From Bdellovibrionales bacterium (GTDB taxonomy: Bacteria; Bdellovibrionota; Bdellovibrionia; Bdellovibrionales; UBA1609), in NCBI GenBank assembly GCA_026713205.1, contig JAPOOY010000237.1, positions 1 through 11,419 of the forward strand: a stretch of 11,419 nucleotides of DNA. The letters run 5' to 3'. The position numbers and the translations under genes were made by a program. Positions within the stretch are counted from its first letter, which is position 1; every line of letters starts with the position of its first letter. The notes under the pieces were generated by a model. That model saw nothing but the letters and a program-made list of their open reading frames with translations, made no database searches and had not been told where the DNA came from. Below are positions 1 to 5,868 of this stretch, one piece after another.

Positions 1-50
1 CTGTGTCAAAGCCGAACTCATTTTTGACCCCTATAGGCTGTTATAAAGGG
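1..50 (+). repeat. Hairpin element copy 1, right half only (cut by window edge)
   Basis: Bases 1-20 are identical to the right part of the core of the full copy at 4688-4804 (4758 onward). The next bases continue into a right arm with the family's inner motif (TTTTTGACCCCTAT) and outer end (AAAGGG at 45-50). The arm, from base 20 to 50, is about 31 nt, against 29 and 32 in the full copies. Its middle (AGGCTGTTAT) is unlike the other two copies. The left half must lie upstream of the window. It sits downstream of the BatD-like gene that ends at 97. Confidence 0.8.
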
Positions 51-81
51 CTTATGTCTCTTAAATAAAAACAGGAAAAAC

Positions 82-94
82 TCAAACACGATTG
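82..94 (+). repeat. 13-bp dispersed repeat TCAAACACGATTG, site 1
   Basis: This 13-mer occurs again, identically, at 3250-3262. Both sites lie immediately downstream of a minus-strand stop codon (3 nt after the BatD-like gene here, 17 nt after pmm at the other site). It lies about 32 nt outside the end of hairpin element copy 1. No function is known to me. Confidence 0.55.
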
Positions 95-96
95 AT

Positions 97-903
97 TTAC
101 CTCTCCTGATCCATTTCAAAAACCAAATTAAAACAAGTTTGTTTTAATTTAAAACATTCTTCCTCGCCAGGTGTTTTTTCCTGAAAATACTGAAACTCCC
201 CCAGCACTTGAAATAATTTATCCATGTATTTTTTATAAACAGTCGGACAGTATTTTTTCAAAGAGCGAATAATTTGCTTTGGATTTTTATTTTCCGCTTG
301 GATAAAAAAATTATTTTCCAAAAATAATTTAAAAGTTTTTTCCAAATGAAAAATAAAATCCTTCTTTTTCTCGTCATGTTTACGAACAGTCTGCGCAAAA
401 ACCTTTGACGGATGTACGACACTCCTTTTTTCCACTTTTCTTAAAAATTTTTTTCTTGAAACAAAAAAATGAATTCGCAATGCGGAAATTAAAAGCGCTA
501 AAATTCCGACAAAACCCCATAAGGTAAAATAAAACAAAGGCAAAGATGTGGACCAGGGACCAAAAGGGGGATGGGGGGAAAGGGGGGATTGAGGCAAAAG
601 AGACTTTACAGAAAACTGTAATCCCTCCACAAAAACCTCCCGCTCTCCGTCCGTTATAAAAAAGCTCTCCTGAAAATCGCCCGTACGATAAGAAGTCACC
701 AAAAGCTCTGCGGACAGGGAATCCAAATGAGCAACTTCCAAAACATGCAGTTTATATTTGTTTTCCGGTTGAAGGAATCGGATAAAAAGTTTTTCTTTTT
801 TGAAGGAAACAGGGGTTTCCCCATCACAAGCAAGCAGAAGAGGCTCTCCCACCGTAATGACTTCCGGAACTTTTTTAAAATGGCATCTCCACTGATTTGT
901 CAT
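97..903 (-). CDS. BatD-like single-pass membrane protein of a MoxR/DUF58 cluster
   Basis: I do not recognise this 268-residue protein by a strong signature. Residues about 15-105 look like a beta-rich extracytoplasmic domain that begins with a VITVGEPLLLACDGE-type strand. A proline-rich linker (about 103-117) leads to one hydrophobic segment (about 121-146), then a basic stretch (RKKFLRKVEKR). The C-terminal about 120 residues are charged, helical and presumably cytoplasmic. This layout, next to moxR and a DUF58 gene, resembles BatD/DUF4381-type partners of MoxR systems. No N-terminal signal peptide is visible, so the N-terminal domain would have to be exported by the TM segment itself, or it is cytoplasmic. 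The ATG is preceded by AGGA at 5 nt spacing. A 329-nt gap holding a hairpin repeat separates it from the DUF58 gene. The function is inferred mainly from context. Confidence 0.6.
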   Translation of the reverse strand: MTNQWRCHFKKVPEVITVGEPLLLACDGETPVSFKKEKLFIRFLQPENKYKLHVLEVAHLDSLSAELLVTSYRTGDFQESFFITDGEREVFVEGLQFSVKSLLPQSPLSPHPPFGPWSTSLPLFYFTLWGFVGILALLISALRIHFFVSRKKFLRKVEKRSVVHPSKVFAQTVRKHDEKKKDFIFHLEKTFKLFLENNFFIQAENKNPKQIIRSLKKYCPTVYKKYMDKLFQVLGEFQYFQEKTPGEEECFKLKQTCFNLVFEMDQER

Positions 904-965
904 TTATTCCTACACCTATACCGATTCAGTTTGAGTTTTTCAGTTTTCCACTCACATAAAGTTAG

Positions 966-1088
966 CCCTTCCTTAAGAGAAGAGAGGGGTCAAAAGTGAG
1001 TTCGGCTTTGACACAGTAGCGACCGAAGGTTGCTCTGTGGCAAAACGCATGTTTGAACTTTTGACCCTTCTCTTCTCTTAAGGAAGGG
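966..1088 (-). repeat. Hairpin element copy 2 (full, 123 bp)
   Basis: The arms are 966-997 and 1057-1088. These 32 bp are self-complementary except for one position that is a G-T wobble on the plus strand. They enclose a 59-nt core (998-1056). The core holds an inner stem of CACAG/CTGTG plus AGCGAC/GTTGCT with a single-T bulge and a CGAAG loop (1012-1039). On the minus strand the core matches the copy at 4688-4804 with two substitutions, while the arms differ by substitutions and an indel mirrored on both sides. It has ends CCCTT...AAGGG, no open reading frame of its own and no obvious target-site duplication. The palindrome and the match to the other copies are seen directly; the nature of the element is not known to me. 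Confidence 0.9.
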
Positions 1089-1116
1089 TGTAATCTTTCT
1101 TTCTTCTGAAAAACTG

Positions 1117-1129
1117 CAAATTTCAAACC
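1117..1129 (+). repeat. 13-bp direct repeat CAAATTTCAAACC, unit 1
   Basis: Identical to 1210-1222, 93 bp away. It lies within the degenerate flanking sequence of hairpin element copy 2 and resembles sequence downstream of pmm (about 3213-3230). Confidence 0.5.
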
Positions 1130-1209
1130 GGACCAGTATATACCGATCATGCTTGAAATTTCATGAACCAAATTCAGAATAAAGCCACATACCATTTTTA
1201 AAATAACCT

Positions 1210-1222
1210 CAAATTTCAAACC
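1210..1222 (+). repeat. 13-bp direct repeat CAAATTTCAAACC, unit 2
   Basis: Second copy of the 13-mer at 1117-1129. It lies about 10 nt downstream of the DUF58 gene's stop codon, in the same relative position as the related 13-mers after pmm and the BatD-like gene. Confidence 0.5.
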
Positions 1223-1232
1223 AGAGGAGCCT

Positions 1233-2120
1233 CTAACTTGATTTAAAAGATCGGGCTCCCGCCCTTCTGTTAAAAAACTGTATAAACGGAGCATAAATAT
1301 CTTTTCCCGTATCTATGGAAATAAGCTCCGCTCCGGATTTTAAAAGAGCCTTATCCCGCGCCTTTATACGAGCCTGTAAAGCTTTTTTATAATCCCTCTG
1401 AAAAAACAAAGAGGAAGTGGAAAGTGTTTTTACTTTTCCACTTTCCAAATCCATCACATCCACAAGCCCTAAAGGGGGAAACTCTTTTTCCAGAGGATCA
1501 GAAATGGCCACATTCACCACATTGTGTCGTTTAGCCAGTTGTCTTAAAGAACTCTCCCAGGGTTTTGAAAAAAGGAAATCACTTAATATAAACACATAAC
1601 TGCGTTTTTTTAAAACACCCTGGAGAAAAGACAGGGTGGGATTGATATCCGTATAAAGGGATTTTTTCGGACGACACACTTCCCTTACAATACGAAAAGC
1701 CTGATGAATGCCTTTTTTTGGCGGAAGATACATTCCCACATCTTCGGCAAACAATAGTAATCCAACCGGATCTTTATTTTTTTGAGCGCAAAAAGCTAAA
1801 AGACCTGTTAAGAGACTGAGCGCATCCCCTTTAGATTGATCCCCTGATCCAAACTCAAAAGAGCGACTGACATCCACCACCAGAATAATGCGAGCTTCCC
1901 GTTCCTCCTCAAATGTTTTTATGTAAGGGTGTCCCATTCGGGCCATTAAATTCCAGGAAATGGCCCGAACATCATCTCCATGCACATATTCCCTGAAATC
2001 GGAAAACACCATCCCCTGCCCTTTAAAAGCGGAACGATAAGAGCCTGAAAAAAGATCATTGACCTTGCGGCGAAGACGAATGTCTATATGCCTGATTTTT
2101 TTTAGAATATCCTTGTTCAA
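1233..2120 (-). CDS. DUF58 / VWA-like protein of MoxR cluster
   Basis: This 295-residue protein carries the DUF58 signature: FSGSYRSAFKGQG near residues 24-36, FREYVHGDDVRAISWNLMAR at 42-61 and KTFEEEREARIILVVDVSRS at 68-87. The DVSRS at 83-87 is a MIDAS-like DxSxS motif of a von Willebrand A fold. DUF58 proteins are usual partners of MoxR AAA+ ATPases, probably in metal-dependent assembly or maturation of envelope proteins, but the exact job is not established. The start codon is TTG (2118-2120). It is supported by GAGGTG 8 nt upstream and by a TTGA overlap with the moxR stop, so translation is probably coupled to moxR. The length is normal for the family. The gene is followed by a repeat-bearing gap, not directly by the next cluster gene. 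Confidence 0.92.
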   Translation of the reverse strand: MNKDILKKIRHIDIRLRRKVNDLFSGSYRSAFKGQGMVFSDFREYVHGDDVRAISWNLMARMGHPYIKTFEEEREARIILVVDVSRSFEFGSGDQSKGDALSLLTGLLAFCAQKNKDPVGLLLFAEDVGMYLPPKKGIHQAFRIVREVCRPKKSLYTDINPTLSFLQGVLKKRSYVFILSDFLFSKPWESSLRQLAKRHNVVNVAISDPLEKEFPPLGLVDVMDLESGKVKTLSTSSLFFQRDYKKALQARIKARDKALLKSGAELISIDTGKDIYAPFIQFFNRRAGARSFKSS

Positions 2121-3091
2121 TTGCCGGGCACCTCAATGCCTTGTAACAAAGTTCGGATGACTTTATCTTCCGTAATGTTTTCCGCCTGAGCCTCATAAGA
2201 CAAAATAAGGCGGTGTCTTAACAGAGGATAGGCCACTGTCTTCACATCATCCGCAGACACATAATCCCGACCTTGAAAAAAAGCCTGGACACGACTGGCC
2301 GGAGCAAAATTAACTGTGGCACGGGGAGACACACCCACTTCAATTAAATCCTCCAATTCCGGAAGGCCATATTCCTTGGGCTTTCGGGTCGCCATAACCA
2401 GCTCAATAATGTATTTTTTGATTTTTTCATCCAGATAAATGCTTTGAATATGATTTTGCACTGTCCGAAGGGATTCTATGCTCCAAACCGGACGAACTGT
2501 TGGCTTTTGAGATTGAGACATACGATTTAAAATTTCCATTTCATTAACAGCGGACGGATAATCCACCAACACCTTAAATAAAAATCGATCCTTTTGCGCT
2601 TCGGGAAGAGGATAGGTTCCCTCCTGTTCAATGGGGTTTTGAGTGGCTAATACGAGAAAAGGATCGGGGAGCGGGTAGCTGGTATCTCCGATGGTGACCT
2701 GCCTTTCCTCCATTGCCTCCAGCAAGGCGCTTTGCACCTTGGCAGGGGCACGGTTAATCTCATCGGCCAGAAGGATATTCGTGAAAATAGGGCCTTTTTT
2801 TGGAGTGAACTCCTGAGTGGCGGCATTGAACACCATCGTTCCGATAATATCCGTGGGAAGAAGATCCGGTGTAAACTGAACCCTTTGAAATTTTAAGGAT
2901 ACCGCTTGAGCTAAAGCTGATACAGAAAGGGTTTTGGCCAATCCGGGGAGTCCTTCAATTAAAATGTGACCTTTTGAGAGCAGACCGGTGAGAATTCCTC
3001 TTAACATGACCTCCTGGCCCACAATCACCTTACCTATTTCCTGAAAAAGGGTTTTTTGCACCTCATAAATAGCCTGGTTTATTTGACTCAT
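2117..3091 (-). CDS. moxR: MoxR-family AAA+ ATPase
   Basis: With the start at 3091 the protein has 324 residues, typical of MoxR. It has Walker A GLPGLAKT (47-54), Walker B ILLADE (106-111) followed by the family's INRAP, sensor 1 ATQNPIEQEGTYPLPEAQ (149-166) with the DRF that follows, and sensor-2-like SPRA (255-258). The frame stays open upstream to an ATG at 3160. The start at 3091 is preferred because a perfect GGAGGTGA (3099-3106) sits 7 nt before it and MSQINQ...VIVGQ is the usual N-terminus. MoxR ATPases act as chaperone-like remodellers with VWA-domain partners, here the DUF58 gene that overlaps its stop by 4 nt. The pmm gene upstream is 187 nt away, so a separate promoter is possible, but none is clear. 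Confidence 0.95.
   Translation of the reverse strand: MSQINQAIYEVQKTLFQEIGKVIVGQEVMLRGILTGLLSKGHILIEGLPGLAKTLSVSALAQAVSLKFQRVQFTPDLLPTDIIGTMVFNAATQEFTPKKGPIFTNILLADEINRAPAKVQSALLEAMEERQVTIGDTSYPLPDPFLVLATQNPIEQEGTYPLPEAQKDRFLFKVLVDYPSAVNEMEILNRMSQSQKPTVRPVWSIESLRTVQNHIQSIYLDEKIKKYIIELVMATRKPKEYGLPELEDLIEVGVSPRATVNFAPASRVQAFFQGRDYVSADDVKTVAYPLLRHRLILSYEAQAENITEDKVIRTLLQGIEVPGN
2129..2134 (-). promoter_or_regulatory. Shine-Dalgarno for the TTG start of the DUF58 gene
   Basis: The minus strand reads GAGGTG inside the last codons of moxR, 8 nt before the TTG at 2120-2118. It supports the non-ATG start. Confidence 0.7.
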
Positions 3092-3098
3092 ACTGTAA

Positions 3099-3106
3099 TC
3101 ACCTCC
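3099..3106 (-). promoter_or_regulatory. Shine-Dalgarno that fixes the moxR start
   Basis: The minus strand reads GGAGGTGA, 7 nt before the ATG at 3091-3089. This is the strongest ribosome binding site in the window and argues against the in-frame ATG at 3160, which would add 23 lysine/glycine-rich residues. Confidence 0.85.
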
Positions 3107-3249
3107 ATTTCCGGGAAAATTCTCTTTTCCTTTTTTACCCGTTTTTCCTCTCTGAAACAAGGGGAGAATGCACGAAGTAATGGAAGACGCAACCTCCTAA
3201 GGCTATGGTCTACTGCAAAACTTAAACCGGATTGATATAACCTGAATTT

Positions 3250-3262
3250 TCAAACACGATTG
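3250..3262 (+). repeat. 13-bp dispersed repeat TCAAACACGATTG, site 2
   Basis: Identical to 82-94. Here it is 17 nt downstream of the pmm stop codon and forms the second unit of a degenerate tandem pair. Confidence 0.55.
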
Positions 3263-3278
3263 GTGGAAACCCTCAACA

Positions 3279-4640
3279 TTAGGGAATTTGAATCTTCATT
3301 ACGCGGGAAAATTCATTCTTTAACAAATCCAATTCTTTTTGAGATTTTGCTTCAAACATCATGCTTAATACATTTTGAGTCTTGGAATCCCGAAATAAAG
3401 CCCAACTCTTTCCTCTTGTAAAGCGCACTCCATCTAAAGAATTAAACTTTTCCCCTCTATTTTGAAGATAATTTTTTACGCAATCTAAAGCTGTCTTAAT
3501 TTCTGAAGGGGAAAACGGCAGTCGAATCTCATCCGTTCTGAAAGGATTGGATGGAGGAAGAAGAGATTCCAGATCCGGATTGTTATTTAAAAGCTCTATT
3601 AATCGCAAAGTGGCATAAAGGCCGTCATCAAAGCCTCTATCAGGACGATCATTAAAAAATATGTGACCACTAAATTCAACAGCAAAAAGAGCTTGATAGG
3701 TTTCCAGCACACGACGGGCAAACCGATGACCACTCTTTGATAATATCACCTCCCCACCAAAATCCTCCACACACTGAAGAAGCCGATGAGAACATTTCAC
3801 ATCCACAATAATTTTTTTTGAGGAGTTCTTTTTTGACAAAAGGGAAGGCAGGAAAAGAAACCCCAATTCATCTCCAAAAAGAAAGCGGCCTTTTCCCGTC
3901 ATTACACTCACCCGATCTCCATCTCCATCCCACCCCACACCGAAAAGACTTTTTGTGTCTAAAACTTCTTTTTTTAAAGTAGAGAGATTTCTTTCCACCG
4001 TGGGATCAGGGTGATGATTGGGGAAATGCCCATCCGGCTCACAAAATAAATAAGAGGGGGAAAGATGAAAAGCCTTAAAAACTTTTTTTGCCAGAGGACC
4101 GGCAGCTCCATTTCCCGCATCCACTGCAAAAGGAAGAGGCTTAAGGGAAAACTCTTTTTTTAAAGAACTGATATAGGGCGTGTAAATATCAACGGAAAAT
4201 TCCTTCCCTTTCTTACCTGATCTGGAAGGGAAAGACTGATGATGAAGTATCTTTTTTAAAGAAGATATGGAATCCGGAACATTTAAACTCCTATGAACCA
4301 TAACCTTAAATCCGTTATAGTCTTTGGGATTATGGCTGGCGGTTACAACCACCACAGCGGAAAACCGATAATGATGCAGTAAAAAGTAACATAAAGGAGA
4401 AGGCGCCAGTCCCGCAAGAGCTGTATCCACTCCCTCTTCCTGCAAAGCGGCGGATAAGGATGCGGCCAGCTCCGGACTGCTCAAACGGGAATCATGTCCA
4501 ATAAGAATTTTTACGGAGGAATCCAAAGGAGCCAGAAGCGCCTTTAATGCCTTTGCCAAAGGACCGCAAAATTCCAAATTAAAATCTTTGTTATAAACTC
4601 CACGAATATCATTGGCCCTAAAAATAGAAGAGGAAAACAT
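3279..4640 (-). CDS. Phosphomannomutase/phosphoglucomutase (AlgC-type alpha-D-phosphohexomutase)
   Basis: This 453-residue protein should interconvert hexose 1- and 6-phosphates through a phosphoserine, supplying sugar nucleotides for polysaccharide and LPS. All four domain signatures of the family are present. FRANDIRGVY (7-16) is at the N-terminus. The catalytic loop TASHNPKDYNGFK (100-112) has Ser102. The metal loop WDGDGDR (237-243) has Asp238/240/242. The sugar-binding loop is VEFSGH (321-326), where GEMSGH is usual; Glu322, Ser324, Gly325 and His326 are kept. The phosphate-binding loop is FRDSKTQNVL (416-425). The length fits PMM/PGM rather than GlmM signatures. Mannose versus glucose preference cannot be read from sequence. 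The ATG has AGGAG at 4-5 nt spacing. A hairpin repeat lies between it and the upstream pdxA gene. Confidence 0.93.
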   Translation of the reverse strand: MFSSSIFRANDIRGVYNKDFNLEFCGPLAKALKALLAPLDSSVKILIGHDSRLSSPELAASLSAALQEEGVDTALAGLAPSPLCYFLLHHYRFSAVVVVTASHNPKDYNGFKVMVHRSLNVPDSISSLKKILHHQSFPSRSGKKGKEFSVDIYTPYISSLKKEFSLKPLPFAVDAGNGAAGPLAKKVFKAFHLSPSYLFCEPDGHFPNHHPDPTVERNLSTLKKEVLDTKSLFGVGWDGDGDRVSVMTGKGRFLFGDELGFLFLPSLLSKKNSSKKIIVDVKCSHRLLQCVEDFGGEVILSKSGHRFARRVLETYQALFAVEFSGHIFFNDRPDRGFDDGLYATLRLIELLNNNPDLESLLPPSNPFRTDEIRLPFSPSEIKTALDCVKNYLQNRGEKFNSLDGVRFTRGKSWALFRDSKTQNVLSMMFEAKSQKELDLLKNEFSRVMKIQIP

Positions 4641-4687
4641 TACACTCCTGAGTTTTTAAATTTTTTATGTGTGAAAGATATGTGAGT

Positions 4688-4804
4688 CCCTTCAGAAGAG
4701 AATAGGGTTCAAAAGTTCAAACATGCGTTTTGCCACAGAGCGACCTTCAGTCGCTACTGTGTCAAAGCCGAACTCACTTTTGAACCCTATTCTCTTCTGA
4801 AGGG
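4688..4804 (+). repeat. Hairpin element copy 3 (full, 117 bp)
   Basis: Two perfectly complementary 29-bp arms (4688-4716 and 4776-4804) enclose the same 59-nt core (4717-4775) seen inverted at 998-1056. The core holds CACAG (4734-4738) plus AGCGAC (4739-4744), a CTTCA loop, GTCGCT (4750-4755), a bulged A and CTGTG (4757-4761). Outer ends are CCCTTC...GAAGGG. The arms share the inner TCAAAAGT and outer CCCTTC with copy 2 but differ between. It could act as a very stable RNA hairpin between pdxA and pmm, or be a small mobile element; neither is shown. Confidence 0.92.
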
Positions 4805-4843
4805 GGTTCATTTTTACTTTAACAAAAAACATAAAAATTTAAT

Positions 4844-4861
4844 TATCTTAACAATAAGATA
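4844..4861 (-). terminator. Possible weak hairpin terminator after pdxA
   Basis: The palindrome TATCTTA-ACAA-TAAGATA is followed on the minus strand by an A/T-rich run that includes TTTTT and TTTTTT. The stem is only 7 bp and AT-rich, so intrinsic termination would be weak. The much stronger hairpin element lies just beyond. Confidence 0.3.
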
Positions 4862-4893
4862 TTCTATTTTCTTCTAAATTCAATTCCTATCGG

Positions 4894-5868
4894 TTAAAAA
4901 CCTTTTCGGTTTTTTTTAACCAAAAAAAGAGCCTGTTTTAACGCCGCGAAAAAAGAATCGGAAGAGACTTCCTGAGGTTTTAAACCCCAGCCTGTTCCAT
5001 GATCCACACCGGTACGAATAAAAGGCAACCCCAAAGAAAAACTCACTCCCTTATGAGCATGAATCATTTTAAAGGGAATAAGCCCTTGATCATGATAAAG
5101 AGCCACATAAAAACTAAACCGACTCCAATTTTTCTTAAGAAAAGCCCCGTCAGGAGAAAGAGGACCGCACACCTGACTTTCCGAAAAGGAATGAAGCAAA
5201 GGGGGGCGGCTTTCTTCCGTGCCCAATAATCCCTCTTCTCCGGCATGGGGATTGAGACCTAAAAGCCCCAAGGGTTTATCCTGTCTGGAGGGAGGCAGGA
5301 ATTTCCTGAAATCCAGCCCCATCTCTAAAAGGGCCGGTAGTTTCTGCAGTTTTATTTTAAAAAAGGAAACATGATCATTTAAGAGAATCACATTAAATTG
5401 CTTCCCTAAAAAAGTCATAAAAACATTATCCGTTTTTGAAACTTTTTTTAACAATTGAGTCTGTCCTCTTAAAGAAGGGTAACTCTCTGCAAGCAACCCC
5501 TTACTCAAGGGGCCTGTGACCATAGCGGAAAGAGTATGACCCAAACAAAGACGAGCACATTCCTCCACCCAAACTCCCGCCGGACGGGAAGAGCCAATTT
5601 GCAGAAGACAGGATTCCTCAAAGGGTGTCTCCAAGGCTTGATGAATTGAGGAAAAAGTTTTTACATGAAAAGAAGGCACCCGAAATTGAGGAGCTGCTTT
5701 ATCTGTCCATAAAACAAATTGAATATTTTTTTGTGGCCCAAGCCGCTGCAATCCTCTCTTTGCCACGAGACGGCCAATACCATCCGGATCTCCCGTTGTG
5801 AGACCTATGCGGTTTTTGGCAGAGAAAGAACTTTGACGGAAAAATCTGTTTTCTTTTCTTCCAGCCAT
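4894..5868 (-). CDS. pdxA: PdxA-like 4-hydroxythreonine-4-phosphate dehydrogenase, divergent
   Basis: The protein (324 residues) matches PdxA, which oxidises 4-phosphohydroxy-L-threonine in pyridoxal phosphate synthesis. It has IGLTTGDPDGIG (21-32), TGPLSKG (118-124), LNPHAGEEG (205-213) with His208, ALYHDQGL (256-263) with His259, and SLGLPFIRTGVDHGT (278-292). It departs from the family in two places. The GHTE motif, whose His is one of three metal ligands, reads GQTQ (135-138). The usual GIGPE reads GIGRL. The ATG at 5868 lies 64 nt inside the surA-like gene and gives about 18 extra N-terminal residues. No ATG, GTG or TTG occurs between it and the conserved core, so this start is forced unless a rare codon is used. 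Translation is probably coupled to the upstream gene. Activity is uncertain because of the ligand change. Confidence 0.88.
   Translation of the reverse strand: MAGRKENRFFRQSSFSAKNRIGLTTGDPDGIGRLVAKRGLQRLGPQKNIQFVLWTDKAAPQFRVPSFHVKTFSSIHQALETPFEESCLLQIGSSRPAGVWVEECARLCLGHTLSAMVTGPLSKGLLAESYPSLRGQTQLLKKVSKTDNVFMTFLGKQFNVILLNDHVSFFKIKLQKLPALLEMGLDFRKFLPPSRQDKPLGLLGLNPHAGEEGLLGTEESRPPLLHSFSESQVCGPLSPDGAFLKKNWSRFSFYVALYHDQGLIPFKMIHAHKGVSFSLGLPFIRTGVDHGTGWGLKPQEVSSDSFFAALKQALFLVKKNRKGF

Larger units (their letters stand above)
904..1232. other. Intergenic region between DUF58 gene and BatD-like gene
   Basis: This 329-nt gene-free stretch holds the full hairpin element (966-1088). On both sides are degenerate repeats in inverted orientation: about 915-950 on the left (contains TTTGAGTTTTTCAGTTTT) and about 1106-1144 on the right (its complement contains GTTTGAAATTTGCAGTTTTT). 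A 13-bp direct repeat, CAAATTTCAAACC, is at 1117-1129 and 1210-1222. A minus-strand reading frame crosses it from 1294 to 962, but it overlaps the DUF58 3' end and the repeat and has no gene-like features. Confidence 0.7.
3092..3278. other. pmm-moxR intergenic region with tandem degenerate repeats
   Basis: About 187 nt. The part next to pmm holds two similar units of about 28 nt, one at about 3221-3241 (TTAAACCGGATTGATATAAC) and one at 3250-3271 (contains TCAAACACGATTG). Both resemble the flanks of hairpin element copies 1 and 2. The rest carries the moxR ribosome binding site. No convincing promoter or terminator was found. Confidence 0.5.
4641..4893. other. pdxA-pmm intergenic region
   Basis: This 253-nt region contains a full hairpin element (4688-4804), the pmm ribosome binding site (4645-4650) and a small AT-rich hairpin (4844-4861) nearer to pdxA. 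No gene was found. Confidence 0.7.

Noticed and set aside
966..1088. Integron attC site
   Set aside because: attC sites have conserved outer boxes and a variable central stem; here the centre is conserved and the arms vary. No cassette-like genes or integrase are present.
966..1088. CRISPR-like repeat array
   Set aside because: Copies are kilobases apart, in both orientations, with no regular spacers and no cas genes.
962..1294. Minus-strand 110-codon reading frame over the end of the DUF58 gene and the hairpin
   Set aside because: It overlaps a well-supported gene in another frame, consists largely of palindromic repeat sequence and shows no domain or ribosome binding site.
3092..3160. 23-residue N-terminal extension of MoxR from the ATG at 3160
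   Set aside because: A perfect GGAGGTGA precedes the internal ATG at 3091, and the family's usual N-terminus starts there.
3185..3225. Decayed hairpin core after moxR (GCAACCTCC and TACTGCAAA resemble parts of the core)
   Set aside because: Only short, gapped similarity without arms; it could be chance in this composition.
4999..5246. Open frames of 60-76 codons on both strands inside pdxA
   Set aside because: They are shadows of a conserved coding frame, with no ribosome binding site and low-complexity composition.
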